From Gemmatimonadota bacterium (lineage in GTDB: Bacteria > Latescibacterota > UBA2968 > UBA8231), in NCBI GenBank assembly GCA_018672475.1, contig JABHFS010000103.1, positions 1-36,104 on the forward strand: 36,104 nucleotides of DNA, read 5' to 3'. The translations under genes and the position numbers were made by a program. The notes under the pieces are model-generated. The model had not been told where the DNA came from. It did not search any database and saw nothing but the letters and a program-made list of their open reading frames with translations. Shown piece after piece: positions 31,817 through 36,104 of this stretch. The number at the start of each line of letters is the position of its first letter. Within the stretch, counting starts at the first letter, position 1.

Positions 31817-32643
31817 AAATGGCTGGACACACCATGGGAACGCCAGACCTGGATCTTCGCGGCGCAATGCGACTATTCAGTAAGATCGGATACCAAGGCA
31901 TAGAGATTCGCTGCGCCAAGGACGGTCAACTGGACACCACCACAGCTGATGATGCCTTCCTGAAGCTTGTCCGAGAGTGGCGAAAGGAGACCGGTATAGA
32001 GATCACCTGCTTGACCTCCTATTTCAAGGACTTCGTCACGGAACGCCGGGAAGCGGAGCTCGCCGGTCTGAAGCAAGTCGTGGAGATCGCGGCGAAGCTC
32101 GAGGTTCCCATGATCCGGGTTTACGGCGGGCTTGATCCTGTGCCAGAAGGCTATACGCTCGAGCAGGACTGGCAGCGTACCGCTTCGGGAATTCGCGAGA
32201 TAGGGATACTGGCAAAAAAACATTCGATCGAGATCTGTGTCGAGACTCACAACGGGTCACTGACATTGTCCGCGGCGGACACCGTCAAGATGGTCGAAAT
32301 GGTCGAGATGGACAACGTCGGCATACTGTTTGACTACGCATGGATCTACTGGGCGAAAATGGAAAGTCCCGCCGAAGCCGTGAAACTGTGTGCACCCTAT
32401 CTCCGCTACGTGCACTACAAGGACTGGCTGATCGATTGGGACAAAGGCGACACCGAGCAGCGACAGGCTCGTCTGATGGGTGAAGGCTCCGTACCGTGGC
32501 CGGAGGTCTTCGCGGCGTTGCGTGAGGTGGGCTACGATGGGTGGATTACCGACGAGTACGAGAAGTACTGGCACCCCGCGTTGCCCGAACCGGCGGACGG
32601 GATGGCGCGGAACCTTGCATACGTTCAGTCGCTGCTCGATTGA
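31813..32643 (+). CDS. Sugar phosphate isomerase/epimerase (xylose isomerase-like TIM barrel)
   Basis: The 276-residue protein has the AP-endonuclease-2/IolE-like fold: an opening helix and strand GYQGIEIRC, IRVYGGLDPVPEG, ICVETHNGSLT (metal Glu and His), VGILFDYAWIYW (metal Asp), YVHYKDW (His-Tyr-Lys-Asp) and GEGSVPWPEVFAAL ... GWITDEYEKYWHP (final metal Glu). Members isomerise or epimerise sugars and inositol derivatives with a divalent metal. It overlaps the oxidoreductase stop by 4 bases, and the pair probably form one carbohydrate-catabolic step. GGAG in the preceding gene serves as ribosome site. Confidence 0.88.
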   Translation: MKMAGHTMGTPDLDLRGAMRLFSKIGYQGIEIRCAKDGQLDTTTADDAFLKLVREWRKETGIEITCLTSYFKDFVTERREAELAGLKQVVEIAAKLEVPMIRVYGGLDPVPEGYTLEQDWQRTASGIREIGILAKKHSIEICVETHNGSLTLSAADTVKMVEMVEMDNVGILFDYAWIYWAKMESPAEAVKLCAPYLRYVHYKDWLIDWDKGDTEQRQARLMGEGSVPWPEVFAALREVGYDGWITDEYEKYWHPALPEPADGMARNLAYVQSLLD

Positions 32644-32973
32644 GTAGATCCGTTTCCTGGATTCCGATTTAGGGCTCCAGAAAATGCCAAAAATACCGAT
32701 GATGGGTCCAAGGCAACAAAGGTACCTAAAGTACCATAGGTTTTTGTACCCGACATGGGTACCCTGCGGTTTTGCCTTTCATGAGTATTTCCCCATTTCG
32801 TATTAAGAAATACTCACCCCTAACTTGGGTCAACGATCGAAGGTCATCCCAACAGTATATGAAATTTATAGAATATCACTTTTTGAAGATACCAATCAGA
32901 AGCACCCATGAAATTTATTATCCTGATGGCAAGTTAGTTGACCACTACCCAAATAAATCTCAACTATAATAGA
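32644..32973. other. Gene-poor stretch, entry to AT-rich segment
   Basis: GC content drops sharply from about 32.7 kb. The first part holds two small inverted repeats (GTACCC 32746-32751 with GGGTAC 32757-32762; the larger one at 32782-32816). A frame at 32772-32969 (TTG start, 65 residues, ending in HEIYYPDGKLVDHYP) has no ribosome site and is not recognised; it may be the end of a gene carried in with the next one. Confidence 0.5.
32782..32816. repeat. Perfect ten-base inverted repeat
   Basis: TGAGTATTTC (32782-32791) and GAAATACTCA (32807-32816) are exact complements with a 15-base loop. It sits at the edge of the AT-rich segment. Confidence 0.6.
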
Positions 32974-33030
32974 ATGAAAAAACTAATTGTATTAAGTTTT
33001 TGTTCTTGGCTTATTTCCATGTTCTACTAA
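32974..33030 (+). other. Detached signal peptide of the downstream esterase
   Basis: ATG 32974 opens a frame encoding MKKLIVLSFCSWLISMFY and then TAA at 33028-33030. The frame is the same as that of the esterase and reads on through QNKPIDKPQP to its mature part. It looks like a secretion or lipoprotein signal cut off by one premature stop. Confidence 0.7.
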
Positions 33031-33078
33031 CAAAATAAACCAATTGATAAGCCCCAACCTATCGCAAATGAGGTTAAA

Positions 33079-34068
33079 ATGAATAAGGACGGACACAATG
33101 AAATAAAAGGAAAGTTTAAAGCAAACTTACCGGCTGAGTTTAATTACCTTCTTACCATGCCCAAAGAATACGAAGAAAGCGGTGAACCTTCTCCACTGAT
33201 TGTTTATATGCATGGTGGGGGCGAAAGGGGTGAAAATTACCAATTGCTAAAACGCCATGGTCCGCCCATGATGGTAAAAAATGGGGAAGATTTTCCTTTT
33301 GCGGTACTAAGTCCGCAATGTCCCAGTGGCCACCGTTGGACACATCTGCTTATTCAGGTAAAAGAATTGATTGATAAGGTAGTGGCAAACTATAATATCG
33401 ATAAAGACAGAATATACCTTACGGGTGTTAGTTTGGGCGGATATGGCACGTGGAATTTAGCCATGACCTATCCCGGGGCTTTTGCTGCTATTGCTCCAAT
33501 TGCCTGTAACGGGGGCATGATAGATGAGGCTTCGAGGTTAGCAGATATGCCAGTTTGGTCTTTTCAAGGTGAAAGAGATGGTTTCGAACTTCACCAAGAA
33601 ATGATTGATAAAGTAAAAAGAACTAGTAGAACAGATGTAAGATATACAAAGTACCCGGAGACCGGTCATGAGGGAACTTGGGTAAAAGCATATAAAACAC
33701 CCGAACTATATGAGTGGTTTTTATCGCACAAAAGAAAGCCTAGATTAGACATTGAGGCTATTGCCAATGAGTCAAATGAAAAGTGTGACTTTACTGGCAA
33801 ATGGGAGGTTCAAATTTTGAGATCAGAAAAAGGCGATAGTAAATCAGAAATAAATATTGTTGAAAAAAATAATAAAATCTTTGTCCATTTTATGGAGATG
33901 GAGATGCCCGCAAAACAAGAAAATTGTAAACTGAGTTTTAATCTGGCGATTCCACCAGAATTGTACGATAAAACAGATGTATTCTTTACCATTCATAATG
34001 GTAAACTATATGGGATTATGCCGACACCAGAAGGAAATATGGACGTTGTAGGATTGAAAATTGAATAA
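33079..34068 (+). CDS. Secreted-type esterase/PHB-depolymerase-like hydrolase, signal peptide lost
   Basis: From ATG 33079 the product has 329 residues. The alpha/beta-hydrolase core has the oxyanion loop HGGGERG (45-51), nucleophile elbow GVSLGG with Ser118, acid in QGERDGF and His in TGHEGTW, as in polyhydroxybutyrate-depolymerase/phospholipase-like enzymes of Bacteroidetes. A C-terminal beta domain of about 90 residues follows. The gene is very AT-rich compared with its neighbours and lacks Shine-Dalgarno sites, both typical of Bacteroidetes. An in-frame stop at 33028-33030 separates it from its signal peptide, so the enzyme can only be made, if at all, as a cytoplasmic form. Confidence 0.8.
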   Translation: MNKDGHNEIKGKFKANLPAEFNYLLTMPKEYEESGEPSPLIVYMHGGGERGENYQLLKRHGPPMMVKNGEDFPFAVLSPQCPSGHRWTHLLIQVKELIDKVVANYNIDKDRIYLTGVSLGGYGTWNLAMTYPGAFAAIAPIACNGGMIDEASRLADMPVWSFQGERDGFELHQEMIDKVKRTSRTDVRYTKYPETGHEGTWVKAYKTPELYEWFLSHKRKPRLDIEAIANESNEKCDFTGKWEVQILRSEKGDSKSEINIVEKNNKIFVHFMEMEMPAKQENCKLSFNLAIPPELYDKTDVFFTIHNGKLYGIMPTPEGNMDVVGLKIE

Positions 34069-34074
34069 TCATAA

Positions 34075-34663
34075 CCGTCAAGCAGTTCAGAACCGCTAAA
34101 CGGATATACTCGTCGAAACCGGCCGCCGTCCCGTCGTCGTTTTGTGTCGGACCGCCGCTGCCGCCGGGGGTAGTCCAGTCCTGGTTATGGGAATAATAAA
34201 ACCCGAAACCCAGTTCCGCCTCGCGACAGGCCGCTGACAGCTCCCGCATCGGGTCACGGGCAAAGGGCGTGGCGTCGACGATGTTAAACGGATCGGCCTT
34301 GGAATGAAACATGGCAAAGCCTTCGTAGTGCTTGCTGGTAATGATGATATATCTCATCCCGGCGTCTTTTGCCAACTGTACGATTGAGCGGGCGTCGAAT
34401 TCGTTCGGGGCAAATTCTTTGGCGATGTCTTTGTATTCCTCGACCGGGATACCCGCCATGCGGCCGTTGAGGATCCATTCGCCGATGCCGTAATAGGTTT
34501 TTCCTTGCCCTTTGCCGCCCAAATGGGAAAACAGGCCTCAATGGATGAACATGGCATAATTGCCCTCGTCGAAGAGTTTGCCGCGGCCGGCTTTGAGGGC
34601 GTCTAGCGCCACCGAAGACTCGCCCCAGATCTGATCCATGCCGCTGGCTTTTTTCCCGTTCAT
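34075..34663 (-). pseudogene. Alpha-L-fucosidase (GH29) pseudogene, 5' part
   Basis: The minus-strand frame from ATG 34663 encodes GRGKLFDEGNYAMFIHW-type sequence in which the Trp codon of the FIHWGLFS motif is TGA (34538-34540). It then continues GEWILNGRMAGIPVEEY, FAPNEFDARSIVQLAKDAGM, IITSKHYEGFAMFHSKAD and FGFYYSHNQDWTTP, all GH29 fucosidase landmarks. Homology ends near 34075 at the junction with the AT-rich esterase, so the catalytic C-terminal part is gone. It is doubly broken: a nonsense codon and a 3' truncation. Confidence 0.85.
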
Positions 34664-34799
34664 ATGTTTTCCCATCTGAAAAAGGACAACGTTTTTTTGT
34701 ACTCATCGCCACCGCCGACAAGACCTGTTACTCGGTATCGGAACCCAGCGGCCGAGAGCAGCGGCGAGTCGGCGCCAACGTCTGCGGCGGACTCTTCGT

Positions 34800-35669
34800 T
34801 CACGCGGTGCCTTTTTTTGCAGCCAGTTGGGCCTTGCGCTCGACAAAGGCCTGCGGCGGCGGGGTCAGGAGAACCCGTTTGCGTTCGTCCGCCCTTTGCC
34901 AACCATCGGCGTCGGACGGGTCAAAAAAAACTCGTCCGAAAGGTGAAAATAACAGCTTATCCGGCCCGGAATAGGCCTCGCCACTCGGGGTGTACTTGTA
35001 GAAAAGGGTGGTGCGCGCATTGGGCACCGTCCACGGCAAGGTGACGTGGCATAGGGCCTCGGTAAAAATGATGGCGGCACCGGCGGGGGCCGGTACGCGT
35101 GTGACCATGGGATGCACCCCCTTGGACAAGTCGCGCCAGCCTGCCGGCACCGGATAATGCGCCTTGTGAGAGCCGGCCAGGCAGCCGAAGCCGCCGCCGT
35201 TGCACACGGTGTCTTCCAGCTCGAAGGCCACCGTGACCAGGCCGTTGCTGAAGGCGCCGGTTGCGGCGTCGCGTTCGAAGTATTGCGTCACCAGCTCGCG
35301 CGGGCGCTCGGGGTGCAGCAGACGGTCGTTGCTGCCGTGGATGGTGCCGCCAGCAAGGTCTTTGTTGAACTTGCCGTGCGTGTGTACGTTGATGTGGTCG
35401 ATGCGGTAGGCCGGTAGCCCGTCCGGCTGCGCCCCGCCGTAGATTTCATCGAGCAGCGGTGCAAGAGGGGGCAGGTCCAGCAGGTCGACAAATTCCTGCG
35501 ACCAGAAGCCACTCCGATCAAAACCGCCCCGGTCTGAGTGTTGCGAGTGCAGATCCGGTCCCTTTTCGTCGATGGTGGTCTTGAGGGCTGCGACCTGTGC
35601 GGGACTGAGGGCGTCCTCGATGACGAGGAAGCCCCAAGTGTCAAAGGCAAAGCGTTGTTCTTCATTCAT
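34800..35669 (-). CDS. Phytanoyl-CoA dioxygenase (PhyH)-family protein
   Basis: The 289-residue protein shows the layout of the PhyH group of Fe(II)/2-oxoglutarate oxygenases: DTWGFLVIEDALSPAQV, then a metal-site region around GGTIHGSND, CNGGGFGCLAGSHKAHYP, AAIIFTEALCHVTLPW and RTTLFYKYTPSGEAYSGP. Such genes are expanded in marine Latescibacterota and Poribacteria, where they lie among sugar-degradation genes. The exact iron ligands are not certain by eye. A CGGAG site precedes ATG 35669. It may once have shared a unit with the fucosidase downstream. Confidence 0.83.
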   Translation of the reverse strand: MNEEQRFAFDTWGFLVIEDALSPAQVAALKTTIDEKGPDLHSQHSDRGGFDRSGFWSQEFVDLLDLPPLAPLLDEIYGGAQPDGLPAYRIDHINVHTHGKFNKDLAGGTIHGSNDRLLHPERPRELVTQYFERDAATGAFSNGLVTVAFELEDTVCNGGGFGCLAGSHKAHYPVPAGWRDLSKGVHPMVTRVPAPAGAAIIFTEALCHVTLPWTVPNARTTLFYKYTPSGEAYSGPDKLLFSPFGRVFFDPSDADGWQRADERKRVLLTPPPQAFVERKAQLAAKKGTA

Positions 35670-35838
35670 GGGCCCAAGCTCCGTTTGGGGTATCTAAAGT
35701 GTATAGGAATTATAAAAGCCGTTTTAGTGCGTTGGGGCAAGCCATTGGGGGGCGGTTCGGCGGGTCTCTCCCCCGAAAGCTGTACCCGTTGGATTGCGAG
35801 TAAAAACGCGCTATTTTGAGGTCGGAAGGAGTCCGATC

Positions 35839-36104
35839 ATGAAAGGAAAACGCTTCACTGAAGAGCAAATCGCCTTTGCCTTGCGGCCAGTAGAAAGCGG
35901 CGTGCCGGTGGTCGAGATCTGCCGTAAAATGGAGGTCAGCGAAGCCACGTTTTACCGATGGAAGAAGAAGTTTTCTGGTATGGGCGTCGCCGAATTGCGC
36001 CGCCTAAAACAGTTAGAAGAAGAAAACCGCAAGCTCAAACAATTAGTGGCCGATCTGTCGCTGGACAAGCACATGCTCCAGGATGTACTGAAAAAAAAAT
36101 GGTA
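35839..36104 (+). CDS. IS3-family transposase OrfA, cut by the window end
   Basis: The frame is open to the window edge, about 88 residues. It has the helix-turn-helix start RFTEEQIAFALRPVESGVPV, CRKMEVSEATFYRWKKKFSGM and the leucine-zipper block LRRLKQLEEENRKLKQLV, as in OrfA of the IS407/IS3 groups, the DNA-binding subunit. AAGGAG lies 7 bases before ATG 35839. The run of nine A at 36091-36099, near the normal end of OrfA, is a possible slippage site for making an OrfAB fusion. Confidence 0.9.
   Translation, partial: MKGKRFTEEQIAFALRPVESGVPVVEICRKMEVSEATFYRWKKKFSGMGVAELRRLKQLEEENRKLKQLVADLSLDKHMLQDVLKKKW
35839..36104 (+). mobile_element. IS3-family insertion sequence, left part
   Basis: It is defined by the OrfA gene. 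The left terminal repeat should lie between about 35690 and 35838, but I could not identify it with confidence. OrfB and the right end are beyond the window. Confidence 0.7.

Noticed and set aside
27500..36104. CRISPR array, toxin-antitoxin or phage-defence system in the accessory region
   Set aside because: No regularly spaced repeats, no cas, restriction or toxin-antitoxin-like gene pairs were seen; the contents are IS remnants, metabolic genes and pseudogenes.

Overview
This window reads as a chromosomal stretch of a flagellated, diderm-type marine bacterium, followed by a decayed accessory region. The left 27 kb has even GC-rich codon use, Shine-Dalgarno starts and tightly packed, often overlapping housekeeping genes. 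Lineage is an inference. The DnaJ/PrmA/RsmE gene order, the short EF-Ts, and a phytanoyl-CoA-dioxygenase-like protein next to Gfo/Idh, sugar isomerase and fucosidase genes resemble uncultured FCB-type lineages such as Latescibacterota. No rRNA or marker tree is available here.

Layout. At 1-5373 is a plus-strand block hrcA(end)-grpE-dnaJ-mrp-'mini-nuoB'-prmA-rsmE-aroQ (heat shock, Fe-S carrier, ribosome modification, shikimate pathway). At 5376-7327 an SH3/TPR envelope protein converges on a small exported protein. At 7384-8730 is an RNase HII-YraN fusion, and at 8760-10463 (minus) a fused two-domain ECF-type ATPase whose first half lacks the switch histidine. At 10642-13906 are an exported alpha/beta hydrolase lipoprotein, a DPM-type glycosyltransferase and a membrane glycosyltransferase. 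At 13903-16600 two flagellin genes diverge from facing sigma-28-like promoters with long leaders. At 16729-19547 are queA, an ispD-ispF fusion and a DedA gene. At 19659-22653 are rplM-rpsI and rpsB-tsf-frr (no pyrH), closed by a clear terminator. At 22703-26805 are a coiled-coil membrane protein, a degenerate GGDEF protein, a UbiA-family prenyltransferase, an Eis-like acetyltransferase and an SDR dehydrogenase.

From about 27.4 kb the character changes. A tRNA-Ala 3' half with a terminator but no 5' half (27401-27506) looks like an integration scar. To its right lie an EF-hand exported protein, an IS5/IS903-like remnant, a phosphotransferase pseudogene with several frameshifts, an oxidoreductase/sugar isomerase pair, a very AT-rich Bacteroidetes-like esterase cut off from its signal peptide by an in-frame stop, a fucosidase pseudogene, a phytanoyl-CoA-dioxygenase-family gene and the start of an IS3-family element running off the window.

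The most unusual items are the 92-residue NuoB-like protein that keeps both ends of NuoB but lacks its middle and sits one base after an Mrp/Ind1-type Fe-S carrier gene, the RNase HII-YraN fusion, the asymmetric fused ECF ATPase, the divergent flagellin pair and the tRNA-Ala scar at the edge of the accessory region. I did not find a clearly new multi-gene defence or mobile system.
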